From assembly GCA_963732795.1 (NCBI GenBank), contig CAVTAV010000002.1, positions 496,001-560,000 on the forward strand: a stretch of 64,000 nt of DNA, given 5' to 3'. Shown one piece after another: positions 1-9,389 of the stretch (positions within the stretch are counted from its first letter, which is position 1; the number at the start of each line of letters is the position of its first letter). Both the position numbers and the translations under genes were made by a program. The notes beneath the pieces were generated by a model that saw only the letters and a list, made by a program, of their open reading frames with translations, did not search any database and was not told the DNA's origin. The stretch comes from CAVTAV01 sp963732795 (GTDB lineage: Bacteria > Pseudomonadota > Alphaproteobacteria > CAVTAV01).

Positions 1-322
1 CGCGTGCGTTACGGCAACCAGCCGATCGGCGCGGCGCTGTTCTCGGCGATCTGGGCCTATTTCCTGCTCTATCTGGTGCTGCTCTGCGGGACGAGTCTTC
101 GCCCTCGCCATGACCGGCGTCGATTTCATGAGCGCCTTCACGGCCGCCGCCTCCATGATCAGCAATGCCGGACCGTTGGACGGCGCCCTCGATCCTGGGG
201 CGGTGCCTTACCGCCACATGCCCGACGTCGCGAAATGGGTCCTGTGCGCGGCCATGATCTTAGGCCGCATGGAAGTCTTCGCGGCCCTGACGCTCCTCAA
301 TCCCCATTATTGGCGGCGCTGA
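1..322 (+). CDS. trkH: Potassium uptake protein TrkH, C-terminal fragment with frameshift
   Basis: This is the 3' end of a Trk/Ktr-type potassium channel subunit, an inner-membrane protein that imports K+ with TrkA. The last third is recognisable: a membrane segment (FLLYLVLLCG) is followed, in another frame, by ALAMTGVDFMSAF and the closing block DVAKWVLCAAMILGRMEVF, ending at NPHYWRR. That is the usual TrkH C-terminus. The frame changes near base 90, so one base is gained or lost in the stretch between the two segments. The 5' part lies outside the window. It ends five bases before dat, as in the ntr-trk-dat-hfq-hflX order of many Rhodospirillales-like genomes. The family call is firm; whether the frameshift is real is not known. 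Confidence 0.8.
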   Translation, partial: ACVTATSRSARRCSRRSGPISCSIWCCSAGRVFALAMTGVDFMSAFTAAASMISNAGPLDGALDPGAVPYRHMPDVAKWVLCAAMILGRMEVFAALTLLNPHYWRR

Positions 323-326
323 CCTC

Positions 327-1166
327 ATGACCCGCATCGTCTATATCGATGGCCGCTACACGCGGCACGCCTATGCCACGATTCCGGTCGAGGACCGCGC
401 CTTTTTGTTCGCCGACGGCGTCTACGAAGTCTGCCTCGTCAGGGACGGCGAGATCGTCGATCTCGATCTCCATCTCGATCGCCTGTGGCGATCGCTCGGC
501 GAGCTGCGGATCACGCCGCCGATGGCGCGGGCTTCCCTGATCGTGGCAATGAACGAGACGGTGCGCCGTAATCGGGTCGATTACGGTCTGCTCTATCTAC
601 AGATCTCGCGCGGCGTTGCCCACCGCGATCATGGCTTTCCAACAGGCGTCCGGCCGACCCTGGTCATTATGGCCTGGCCGACCGATCGGGATCGCGGAAA
701 GCTGCTTGCAAGGAAGGGCGTGAAGGTCGTCACACTGCCGGATATCCGATGGAAGCGCCGCGATATCAAATCGGTGTCCCTGCTGCCGAATGTGCTCGCC
801 AAGCAGACGGCGCGGGAATCGGGCGCCTTCGAAGCCTGGCTCGTGGACGACGACGGCACGGTAACCGAAGGCACCTCGACCAATGCCTGGATCGTCGCCA
901 AGGATGGTACGATTGTGACGCGAAACCTTTCCTCTGAAATCTTGAGCGGTGTTACGCGGCTGAGGGCGCTCGACATCGCCGAGCAGGAAGGACTGAGAGT
1001 CGCCGAACGGCCGTTCACGGTCGCCGAGGCGAAAGCCGCGAAAGAGGCGTTTCAGACCAGCACGACCCTCCTGGTCATCCCCGTCGTCTCCATCGACGGC
1101 CATAGGATCGGCGACGGCAAGCCCGGTCCAATCGCCCGGAAACTGCGGGCTTCGCTCGAAGTGTAA
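327..1166 (+). CDS. dat: D-amino acid aminotransferase-like class IV PLP enzyme
   Basis: A 279-residue class IV aminotransferase, the fold shared by D-alanine transaminase, branched-chain aminotransferase and aminodeoxychorismate lyase. It transfers an amino group via pyridoxal phosphate in the cytosol. The N-terminus YIDGRY and the block EDRAFLFADGVYEV are typical. The PLP lysine is expected in RRDIKSVSLLPNVLAKQ, and the phosphate-binding loop in GTVTEGTSTNAW (about residues 183-194). Length and position next to hfq match the gene annotated dat in related genomes. The substrate (D-Ala versus other) cannot be read from sequence. It starts just after the trkH stop and may share its transcript. 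Confidence 0.85.
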   Translation: MTRIVYIDGRYTRHAYATIPVEDRAFLFADGVYEVCLVRDGEIVDLDLHLDRLWRSLGELRITPPMARASLIVAMNETVRRNRVDYGLLYLQISRGVAHRDHGFPTGVRPTLVIMAWPTDRDRGKLLARKGVKVVTLPDIRWKRRDIKSVSLLPNVLAKQTARESGAFEAWLVDDDGTVTEGTSTNAWIVAKDGTIVTRNLSSEILSGVTRLRALDIAEQEGLRVAERPFTVAEAKAAKEAFQTSTTLLVIPVVSIDGHRIGDGKPGPIARKLRASLEV

Positions 1167-1390
1167 CTCGGATTGCGGGAATCACAAATCCGTAATCGTG
1201 CTCCATTACTCAATTAACTCTGCGGCGTCTGCACAATCGCGACATGCTGGCTGTCAGGGCTCAGGTCTGGTCAAAAAGGCGGCAAACGTCTCGGAAGGGT
1301 GGGCACCGAGTATATTGCGCGCACCATGAGTGCTAACGGCCTGACTGGGGGCCCAAAAACGACGTATAAGACAAGCACCAGGATCAATCC

Positions 1391-1645
1391 ATGGCATCCG
1401 ATAAATCACAAAATGTTCAGGACGTGTTTCTGAACCATGTCCGCAAGAACAAAACGCCTCTGACGGTCTTCCTTGTTAACGGTGTCAAGCTGCAGGGCGT
1501 GATCACCTGGTTTGACAATTTCTGCGTACTGCTGCGCCGGAATGGCCATATCCAGCTCGTCTACAAGCACGCCATCTCGACCATCATGCCCGCAACGATG
1601 ATCCAGCTGTTCGAAGGTGGAGACGACGCCGAAGGGGCCTCTTAG
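1391..1645 (+). CDS. hfq: RNA chaperone Hfq
   Basis: An 84-residue Hfq, the hexameric RNA chaperone that pairs small RNAs with mRNAs. The Sm1 region (QNVQDVFLNHVRKNKTPLTV, FLVNGVKLQGVI) and the Sm2 signature (YKHAISTIMPA) are both complete, including the distal-face residues around the KH motif. A short acidic tail (GGDDAEGAS) follows, as in other alphaproteobacteria. It starts 224 bases after dat, a gap large enough for its own promoter; an AGGA ribosome site precedes ATG. hflX normally follows directly, but here a reverse-strand regulator gene sits between. Confidence 0.97.
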   Translation: MASDKSQNVQDVFLNHVRKNKTPLTVFLVNGVKLQGVITWFDNFCVLLRRNGHIQLVYKHAISTIMPATMIQLFEGGDDAEGAS

Positions 1646-1669
1646 GCACCCGTTCGGCCTGCAAGACGG

Positions 1670-2020
1670 CTAGGGTTTTCGAGACCGGCGCTCCGCCTGC
1701 GCCAGGAGCGTGTGCTTCGTGTTGAGCAGAGTCTGGCATTCGGACTCGAAGCTCCGATAGTGGTCGATCAGCGATTTGCCGAATTCCGTGAGGCTTGCGC
1801 CGCCGCGCCCGTAACCGCCGATCTTGGTCGTAATCGCGGGCTCGTCGAACATATTGTTGACGCTGTCGACCAGCAGCCATGCCCGGCGGTAGGACATGTT
1901 CATCGCCCGCGCGGCCTCGGAGATCGAGCCCTTTTCGTCGATCAACTCCAAGAGCCGGATCTTGCCGGGGCCGACCCGGTCCGACTTGTCGAGCACGATC
2001 TGGATGTTGAGCGAGGACAT
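1670..2020 (-). CDS. ModE-type winged-helix transcriptional regulator (DNA-binding domain only)
   Basis: A 116-residue protein matching the N-terminal winged helix of ModE, the molybdate-responsive repressor. The helix-turn-helix is visible as GSISEAARAMNMSYRRAW (residues about 31-48), followed by the wing region with GGYGRGGASLTEFG. The molybdate-binding MOP/TOBE domains of full ModE are absent, so it belongs to the short, stand-alone class found in many alphaproteobacteria; its ligand, if any, is unknown. It lies head-to-head with hflX and tail-to-tail with hfq. No molybdate transport genes are in the window. Confidence 0.85.
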   Translation of the reverse strand: MSSLNIQIVLDKSDRVGPGKIRLLELIDEKGSISEAARAMNMSYRRAWLLVDSVNNMFDEPAITTKIGGYGRGGASLTEFGKSLIDHYRSFESECQTLLNTKHTLLAQAERRSRKP

Positions 2021-2109
2021 TGGGCAAGCCTATCGCATATTCGAACGACGTTGAAGCGGGACCGGCCAGCCCTTAGATTAGGGCCATGGCCAAACCGAAT
2101 GCCGAGTGA

Positions 2110-3426
2110 ATGACCGAAGAACGCAGAAGCATCGCGCGGACGCGGGCCATCATCCTTCATCCGAGCCTCAAGACGAAACAGATCGCCCTGAACGGCGGCG
2201 CCGAGCGCCATCGCTCGGCTGACTCGCGGCTCGAAGAAACCGTCAATTTGGCGGACGCCATTTCTCTGGAGGTCGCGGCCGCGCGGGTCGTGCCGATCAC
2301 GGAGATCCGCCCGTCGACCTATGTCGGCGCGGGGAAGGTCGAAGAGATCGGGGCGCTCGCCGTCGAGACCAATGTCGAGCTCGTCGTGATGGACTGTGCC
2401 TTGAGCCCGGTCCAGCAGCGCAATCTGGAGCGGGCCTGGAAGGTCAAGGTCATCGACCGAACCGGACTCATCCTCGAAATCTTCGGCGAGCGGGCGCAGA
2501 CCCGAGAGGGCCGCCTGCAGGTTGAGCTCGCCCATCTAACCTATCAGAAGAGCCGGCTGGTCCGGTCCTGGACCCACTTGGAGCGCCAACGCGGCACGCG
2601 CGGCGGGGCGGGCTTCCTGGGTGGTCCCGGTGAAACCCAGATCGAAGCCGACCGCCGCATGATCGACGAGCGGATCAAGAGCCTCAAGAAGCAACTCGAA
2701 ACGGTCGTCCGCACCCGGAAATTGCAGCGCCGCAACCGCAAGCGCGTGCCTTATCCGATTGTCGCCCTCGTCGGCTATACCAACGCCGGCAAATCGACCC
2801 TGTTCAACCGGTTGACCAAAGCCGAGGTTTTCGCCGACGACCTGTTGTTCGCGACGCTCGATCCGACCATGCGCGGCCTGACGTTGCCGTCGGGCCGCCG
2901 GATCATCCTGTCCGACACGGTCGGATTCATCTCCGACCTGCCGACCCACTTGATCGCCGCCTTCCGGGCGACCCTCGAAGAGGTGATCGAGGCCGATGTA
3001 ATCCTCCACGTCCGCGATTGGTCCCATCCCGAGGCCCGCCAGCAACGGGCCGACGTCATGGAGGTGCTGGCTTCATTGAACGTGACCGAGCACGATCATC
3101 ACATCGTCGAGGTTTTGAACAAATCCGATCTCGTGCCGGAAGCCGAGCAGCCGTTGGGCTCGTCCGTTCTCAAGCTTTCGGCGCTGACCGGCGAAGGCTG
3201 CGATCGTCTCCTCGAAAGGCTGGACGAGATCCTGGCCGCCAAGGACACGGTCATCGACATCGATCTCGGTCATGGAGAAGGGGCCCCACTCGCCTGGCTC
3301 TACGAGCACGGCGAGGTTCTGAGCCGGAACGACAACGACGCCGGCATCCACGTCTCCGTGCGGCTCGCCGACAAGGCCCGGGCCCAATTCGAACGGCGTT
3401 ATCCCGGAAGATCGCTATCCTGCTGA
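2110..3426 (+). CDS. hflX: Ribosome-associated GTPase HflX
   Basis: A 438-residue GTPase that binds the 50S subunit and rescues or splits stalled and hibernating ribosomes. The N-terminal HflX domain (residues about 20-190) contains the glycine-rich loop GTRGGAGFLGGPGETQIEAD. The G domain carries G1 GYTNAGKST, G3 DTVGFI and G4 NKSD, all intact. Length is as usual for the family. The start overlaps no other gene; an alternative start a few codons away cannot be excluded. hfq-hflX linkage is conserved in Proteobacteria and supports the call. Confidence 0.96.
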   Translation: MTEERRSIARTRAIILHPSLKTKQIALNGGAERHRSADSRLEETVNLADAISLEVAAARVVPITEIRPSTYVGAGKVEEIGALAVETNVELVVMDCALSPVQQRNLERAWKVKVIDRTGLILEIFGERAQTREGRLQVELAHLTYQKSRLVRSWTHLERQRGTRGGAGFLGGPGETQIEADRRMIDERIKSLKKQLETVVRTRKLQRRNRKRVPYPIVALVGYTNAGKSTLFNRLTKAEVFADDLLFATLDPTMRGLTLPSGRRIILSDTVGFISDLPTHLIAAFRATLEEVIEADVILHVRDWSHPEARQQRADVMEVLASLNVTEHDHHIVEVLNKSDLVPEAEQPLGSSVLKLSALTGEGCDRLLERLDEILAAKDTVIDIDLGHGEGAPLAWLYEHGEVLSRNDNDAGIHVSVRLADKARAQFERRYPGRSLSC

Positions 3427-3570
3427 ACCCGCTGCATCCAAATCGCGATCGCGGCGCACCTTTATGGGTCGCGCCAGCCAATCGTCTCGGGGCAACCGCT
3501 CAACTCCACCTTTCTCGAAAGACTGTTCGGCCCGAAGCCTGAAATGTCGCAGATTTCCCCGCCGCTTCGG

Positions 3571-3598
3571 TTGACACACCCCTGACCCTCCTTATATA
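3571..3598 (+). promoter_or_regulatory. Housekeeping-type promoter of groESL
   Basis: A TTGACA -35 box (3571-3576) and a TATATA -10 box (3593-3598) are separated by 16 bases. Transcription would start around 3605, inside the CIRCE operator that follows. This is the expected layout of an HrcA-repressed chaperonin promoter. Confidence 0.8.
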
Positions 3599-3602
3599 GG
3601 TG

Positions 3603-3629
3603 CTGGCACTCATGGCATTAGAGTGCCAG
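3603..3629 (+). promoter_or_regulatory. CIRCE operator (HrcA site)
   Basis: A perfect 9-9-9 inverted repeat: CTGGCACTC, nine spacer bases, GAGTGCCAG. It matches the CIRCE consensus TTAGCACTC-N9-GAGTGCTAA except for the outer bases, which vary symmetrically in both arms. It lies at the predicted transcription start of groESL, so heat-shock repression by HrcA is the likely control. hrcA itself is not in the window. Confidence 0.93.
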
Positions 3630-3681
3630 ACATCCATCCGGGGCGCCTTGGGGCGCCCGAAATCCATTTGGAGAGGCATTT

Positions 3682-3969
3682 ATGAAACTGAGACCGTTGC
3701 ATGATCGCGTGCTGGTCAAGCGTCTCGATTCCGAGGCCAAGACCGCCGGCGGCATCATCATTCCCGACACCGCGAAAGAGAAGCCGATGGAAGGCAAGGT
3801 CGTTGCCGCCGGCTCGGGCGCGCGGGACGAATCCGGCAAGGTTCAGAAGCTCGACGTCAAGAAGGGCGACAAGATCCTGTTCGGCAAGTGGTCCGGCACG
3901 GAAGTGAAGATCGATGGCGAAGAGCTGTTGATCATGAAGGAATCCGACATTCTGGCGGTAATCGAGTAG
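3682..3969 (+). CDS. groES: Co-chaperonin GroES
   Basis: A 95-residue GroES, the heptameric lid of the GroEL chamber. It begins MKLRPLHDRVLVKRLD and holds the mobile loop with GGIIIPDTAKEKP (residues about 24-36) that contacts GroEL, then GDKILFGKWSGTEV and the ending ESDILAVIE. A strong GGAGAGG ribosome site precedes ATG. It is the first gene behind the CIRCE promoter and is followed by groEL after ten bases, so the two form one operon. Confidence 0.98.
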   Translation: MKLRPLHDRVLVKRLDSEAKTAGGIIIPDTAKEKPMEGKVVAAGSGARDESGKVQKLDVKKGDKILFGKWSGTEVKIDGEELLIMKESDILAVIE

Positions 3970-3979
3970 GGGACGGTCA

Positions 3980-5635
<1,656 letters not shown>

Positions 5636-5661
5636 GCCGCTGCCGGCATCCAGCTCTATCG

Positions 5662-5691
5662 ATCGGGGCGCTTCGGCGCCCCGATTTTTTT
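5662..5691 (+). terminator. Intrinsic terminator of groESL
   Basis: A perfect 10-bp stem (ATCGGGGCGC / GCGCCCCGAT) with a TTCG tetraloop is followed by seven T. It lies 26 bases after the groEL stop and abuts the end of the convergent GNAT gene. Confidence 0.92.
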
Positions 5692-6246
5692 CTACCCAAG
5701 CCGGGCGGCGATCTCGTCGAAAGGGATCGGCTCTTGCGGCGCGGCCTCCGGTTCCGACAGGCGAAGCTGCCACCAGCCGACATCGACCCATCGTCCCATC
5801 TTGAAACCGACGTCCTTGTAGACGCAGAGAAACTCGAAACCGACCGCCTCGTGCAAGGCGACACTCGCCGGATTCGGCAGCGCGACCCCGCCATAGGCGA
5901 TGTGAAAGCCTTGGAGCTTCAGGATCTCGATCAACCGCTCATAGAGCATCCGGCCGATGCCCTGCCGCCGGGCGTCCTCAGCCAGGTAAACCGCGACGTC
6001 CACGGACCAGCGATAGGCGGCGCGTTCCATGTGCTGCGTCGCATAGGCATAGCCGACGACCACGCCAGCGCGCGCGGCCACGAGCCAGGGATGGGTCGGC
6101 AGGGCCGAGGCGATCCGTTGCGCCATCATCTCCGTCGTTGGAGCCTCAAGCTCGAAGGAAATGACCGTATCAAGAACCGCAGGCGCATAAATTGCGGCAA
6201 CGGCCTCGGCATCCGACACAGTCGCTGCCCGAACCGTGACACTCAT
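5692..6246 (-). CDS. GNAT N-acetyltransferase, phosphinothricin-acetyltransferase-like
   Basis: A 184-residue acetyltransferase of the Gcn5 superfamily. The start is set at MSVTVRAATVSDAEAVAAIY, the usual beginning of this subfamily; an upstream in-frame Met would add an arginine-rich, implausible leader. The acetyl-CoA loop (Q/R-x-x-G-x-G/A) is visible as RRQGIGRMLYERL (about residues 92-104), and the C-terminal GFKMGRWVDVGWWQL is typical of Pat/YwnH-like proteins that acetylate small amines such as phosphinothricin or methionine derivatives. The natural substrate is unknown. It ends against the groESL terminator. Confidence 0.85.
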   Translation of the reverse strand: MSVTVRAATVSDAEAVAAIYAPAVLDTVISFELEAPTTEMMAQRIASALPTHPWLVAARAGVVVGYAYATQHMERAAYRWSVDVAVYLAEDARRQGIGRMLYERLIEILKLQGFHIAYGGVALPNPASVALHEAVGFEFLCVYKDVGFKMGRWVDVGWWQLRLSEPEAAPQEPIPFDEIAARLG

Positions 6247-6251
6247 GCGCG

Positions 6252-7433
6252 CTACGCGCCTCCGGGCCAATGCTCGGCGAGGAAGTCGCGGACTTCCTGG
6301 ACGCAATCAGTCCAGGCCGGATCACTTTGCAGGAGGATGTGGTTGCGGCTCTTGAGCGTGACGAGGCGGGCATCCGGTATCGAGGCGGCCATGCTCCGCC
6401 CGCGCTCGAAATCGGCGATCATGTCGTGTTCGGCGTGAATGACGAGGGTAGGAGCCTTGACCTGGGGCAATATCGGCCGGACGTCCATAATGGAGACCGC
6501 CTCGAGAATTCGCGCGGCGTTTTCCGCCGAAGCGGAGCGGCGCTGCAGCTCGTTGTACCAGGCGATCTCGTCCGGCGTCGCGTCGGGAAACATCAGGGCC
6601 GTGAAATACTGGCGCAAGGCGGGATTGTCGGTTCCCCAGTGAAAACCGACCATGGCCTTCATCGCGTCGAACTGCTGCTCGAGCTTGGGATCGCCGAGCC
6701 GGCGCTGGCCGCAGGCGAAACCGCCGAAAAGAATCAGGCAGGCAACCCGGTCCGGATGCCGCACCGCATATTCGATCGACACCGCGCACCCTTGCGAAAT
6801 CCCGAGCAGGGCGAATTTCTCGATGCCGATTTCGTCCGTGACCGTTTCCAGGTCCTGCACGAAGGCCTCTTGAGAGATGTCCTTGACGGTCCAATCGGAC
6901 AGGCCGCAGCCGCGTTCGTCATAGCGGATTAAGGTATGGTCGTCGGCGAGCGGGACATACCAGTGTTGGAAGCGCGGCGTCGCCAAGTCGAATTCGAGGT
7001 GCGACATCCAGTTGGCGGTCTTGACGACGGGCGGCCCGTTGCCGAGCTTCGCATAGGCGATGCGCGCGCCGTCGGGCGCGACGCAATACTTGATCTTCTG
7101 CCGCGCGGCCAATCCTTCGGCCTTGGCCTGCTTCGGTCCCTCGGTGGCCTCGGATGCCGAAGGTTCCGGCGCGATGGCGGTGTCCGGGCGCGGCGGTGTT
7201 TCGGCTTCTCGCAATCCGGGACCCGCCGACCACGCGATGACCATCGCCGGCGCAAATCCGAGGATCAGGGCGATATCGACCGTCGTGTCGAACCAGTCTG
7301 GCAGGTGAAGCGCCGGCTCAAGCAAGGCAGCCGCCTGGATCACAACCCAGGCGACGACGATATAGATGATCGCCACGCGAAAGACGTGGCGCTGCTTCAG
7401 TTCTCTGAGGAACTTGCCGAATTGACCTGCCAT
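6252..7433 (-). CDS. Membrane-anchored alpha/beta hydrolase
   Basis: About 393 residues. The N-terminus (ELKQRHVFRVAIIYIVVAW) is the membrane-anchor module usually seen on TPR/TolB-like and adenylate-cyclase proteins of Proteobacteria; two hydrophobic segments lie within residues about 15-75. A proline- and alanine-rich linker leads to an alpha/beta hydrolase domain with nucleophile elbow GISQGC, acid HAEHDM and catalytic His in SRNHILL. It is predicted to sit on the cytoplasmic side of the inner membrane. The chosen start has the anchor at its beginning; a longer in-frame ORF exists upstream. Substrate unknown. The upstream neighbour is divergent. Confidence 0.8.
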   Translation of the reverse strand: MAGQFGKFLRELKQRHVFRVAIIYIVVAWVVIQAAALLEPALHLPDWFDTTVDIALILGFAPAMVIAWSAGPGLREAETPPRPDTAIAPEPSASEATEGPKQAKAEGLAARQKIKYCVAPDGARIAYAKLGNGPPVVKTANWMSHLEFDLATPRFQHWYVPLADDHTLIRYDERGCGLSDWTVKDISQEAFVQDLETVTDEIGIEKFALLGISQGCAVSIEYAVRHPDRVACLILFGGFACGQRRLGDPKLEQQFDAMKAMVGFHWGTDNPALRQYFTALMFPDATPDEIAWYNELQRRSASAENAARILEAVSIMDVRPILPQVKAPTLVIHAEHDMIADFERGRSMAASIPDARLVTLKSRNHILLQSDPAWTDCVQEVRDFLAEHWPGGA

Positions 7434-7517
7434 TAGCCTTTCCCCCGCTATTGATACCATGGTTAATTCGGAGGAACTATCGAACAATCCCGGCCCGCGC
7501 GCCGTTAAGGACATATC

Positions 7518-8327
7518 TTGGAGCTCATCGAACCCGTTAGCGCGCTGTTGAAGGAGGTCGCGGAGGCCGAAATCCTACCGCGATTCCGCAACCTCGCGGC
7601 CCATGAGCGCATGGACAAGGGCGGGAACGACGTGGTCACGGCCGCCGATCACGCTTCGGAAGCCTTCCTCGAGCCCGCGCTTGCCGGTCTGACGCCGGGC
7701 GCCTTGATCGTGGGAGAGGAGGGGGCCCATGCAAACCCCGGTCTGCTCGAGGCGCTGAAGGAGGCCGATCTCGCCTGGGTCATCGACCCCCTGGATGGCA
7801 CCCGCAATTTCGCCGAGGGGCGGGAGGATTTCGCCGTCATGGCCGCCCTCCTGAAACAGGGCGAGCCGGTGATGGCGTGGATCTACCAGCCCCTGCGCGG
7901 CACGATGACCGTCGCGGAGAACGGAAGCGGCACGACCATCGACGGCAAGGGCATCCGGATCGAGGCCGAAGGGTTAACCCTCGCCGATATGACCGGCGAA
8001 TTCCATTACGGCTTCCTGCCCGCGGAATTGCGCGAACCGGTGAAGGCCGCCAAGGACCATGTCCGAACCCGACGGCCCCGGTTCTGCGCCGGTGCAACCT
8101 ATTGCAACCTGGTCAATGACCCGACGCTTTTCGCCTTCTATTACCGCCTTCTGCCCTGGGACCACGCCCCCGGGAGCCTGATCTACCGGGAGGCCGGCGG
8201 AATCGCCGCCTCGTTCGACGGTTCGCCCTATCGCCCGGTCGGCCCGACCAAGGGTTTGCTTCTCGCGCCGAGCCGGCCGATCTGGGCGGAGATCCAGAAG
8301 CTGCTGTTTCCGAGCTTGGCCAAGTAA
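7518..8327 (+). CDS. Inositol monophosphatase family protein
   Basis: A 269-residue member of the lithium-sensitive phosphatase superfamily (SuhB, CysQ, histidinol-phosphatase HisN-like). Metal-binding motifs are complete: GEEGAH near residue 68, WVIDPLDGTRNFAEG near residue 90 and the C-terminal LPWDHAPGSLIYREAGG. It would remove phosphate from a small sugar or nucleotide phosphate in the cytosol; the motif set does not decide which. The start is a TTG codon. It faces away from the membrane hydrolase and towards mazG. Confidence 0.85.
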   Translation: MELIEPVSALLKEVAEAEILPRFRNLAAHERMDKGGNDVVTAADHASEAFLEPALAGLTPGALIVGEEGAHANPGLLEALKEADLAWVIDPLDGTRNFAEGREDFAVMAALLKQGEPVMAWIYQPLRGTMTVAENGSGTTIDGKGIRIEAEGLTLADMTGEFHYGFLPAELREPVKAAKDHVRTRRPRFCAGATYCNLVNDPTLFAFYYRLLPWDHAPGSLIYREAGGIAASFDGSPYRPVGPTKGLLLAPSRPIWAEIQKLLFPSLAK

Positions 8328-8332
8328 CAAAC

Positions 8333-8405
8333 CGTCACTGCGAGCGGAGCGAAGCAGTCCAGGCCGGCCTGGATCGCTACGGTACGTTCCGCGCCTCGCG
8401 ATGAC
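8333..8405. repeat. Dispersed inverted repeat between convergent genes (type 1)
   Basis: The sequence begins CGTCACTGCGAGCGGAGCGA and ends TCGCGATGACA, with an internal CCAGGCCGGCCTGG palindrome. It fills the gap between two convergent genes. A related copy occurs at 21575-21652, so this is a dispersed REP/palindromic element. Confidence 0.65.
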
Positions 8406-8417
8406 ATCTATCAAGCG

Positions 8418-9260
8418 CTACTCGTTCTCCGCGCCCTTGGCCTGCTGCCAGAGAGCTTCCATCTCGTCGAGGCTCGCGTCCTCGATCCGGCGGCCGGCTT
8501 CGGCCAGGGCTTCCTCGATCTTTCTGAAACGTTTCTCGAACTTGAAATTCGTTTTTCTGAGAGCGCTTTCCGGATCGATCTTCAAGTGACGCGCGAGATT
8601 GACATAGACGAACAGGATGTCACCGAATTCGCCTTCGATATGCTCCTGGTCGGCGCCGTCCCGGCTGCGGCCGACCAGTTCCGCCGAGAGCTCGGCCATT
8701 TCCTCGTTCAGCTTGTCGAGCACCGGCTCGGGCGCGCCCCAATCGAATCCGACGCGCGCGGCCCGGTTCTGAAGCTTCAGGGCACGGAGCAGGGCGGGCA
8801 GACCCTTGGTGACACCGTCGAGCACGCCGGCATCGGCTTTTTCGGCGCGTTCCCTGGCCTTCTGCTCCTCCCAAGCGATGGTCTGGGCATCGGCATCCGC
8901 GACGTCGACGGACCCGAATACATGGGGGTGCCGCCGGACCATCTTGTCGCACACGGCCTCGACCACGTCGGCGAAGGAGAATGCGCCGGCTTCCTCCGCC
9001 ATGCGGGCGTGGAAGACCACCTGGAACAGGAGATCGCCGAGCTCGTCCTTGAGCGAGTCCATGTCCTTCTCGGTGATCGCCTCGGCCACTTCATAGGCTT
9101 CCTCGATCGTATAGGGCGCGATCGTCTCGAAGGTCTGCTCGACGTCCCAGGGACAGCCGCCGTCCTTCGCGCGGAGCCGCGCCATGATGTCGAGAAGCTT
9201 GCCGATCTGGCCGGTTGGTTGCGCTTTGCTCACGCCGCTCTCCCTTGTTTCCGCGGGCAT
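8418..9260 (-). CDS. mazG: Nucleoside triphosphate pyrophosphohydrolase MazG
   Basis: A 280-residue MazG that hydrolyses NTPs to NMP and pyrophosphate. Two MazG folds are present: the first has CPWDVEQTFETIAPYTIEEA and the metal-binding EEAYEVAEAI with GDLLFQVVFHARMAEE; the second is visible at EEMAELSAEL and EGEFGDILFVYVNLAR. The start at MPAETRESGVSK is preferred because the longer ORF adds unrelated sequence. mazG is linked to hflX in many alphaproteobacteria, here separated by groESL and three accessory genes. Confidence 0.94.
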   Translation of the reverse strand: MPAETRESGVSKAQPTGQIGKLLDIMARLRAKDGGCPWDVEQTFETIAPYTIEEAYEVAEAITEKDMDSLKDELGDLLFQVVFHARMAEEAGAFSFADVVEAVCDKMVRRHPHVFGSVDVADADAQTIAWEEQKARERAEKADAGVLDGVTKGLPALLRALKLQNRAARVGFDWGAPEPVLDKLNEEMAELSAELVGRSRDGADQEHIEGEFGDILFVYVNLARHLKIDPESALRKTNFKFEKRFRKIEEALAEAGRRIEDASLDEMEALWQQAKGAENE

Positions 9261-9389
9261 CCTTTGACAATTGATCGGGCCTGTCCAGGCCCGATTTGAC
9301 GTCATCGTCAACCCCTGGTTTGGCTCGCAATCCCCACCGACTACCGTTAGATTGCGAGGCATCGGTCCGGTACGGCACGGAGGGTGGCA

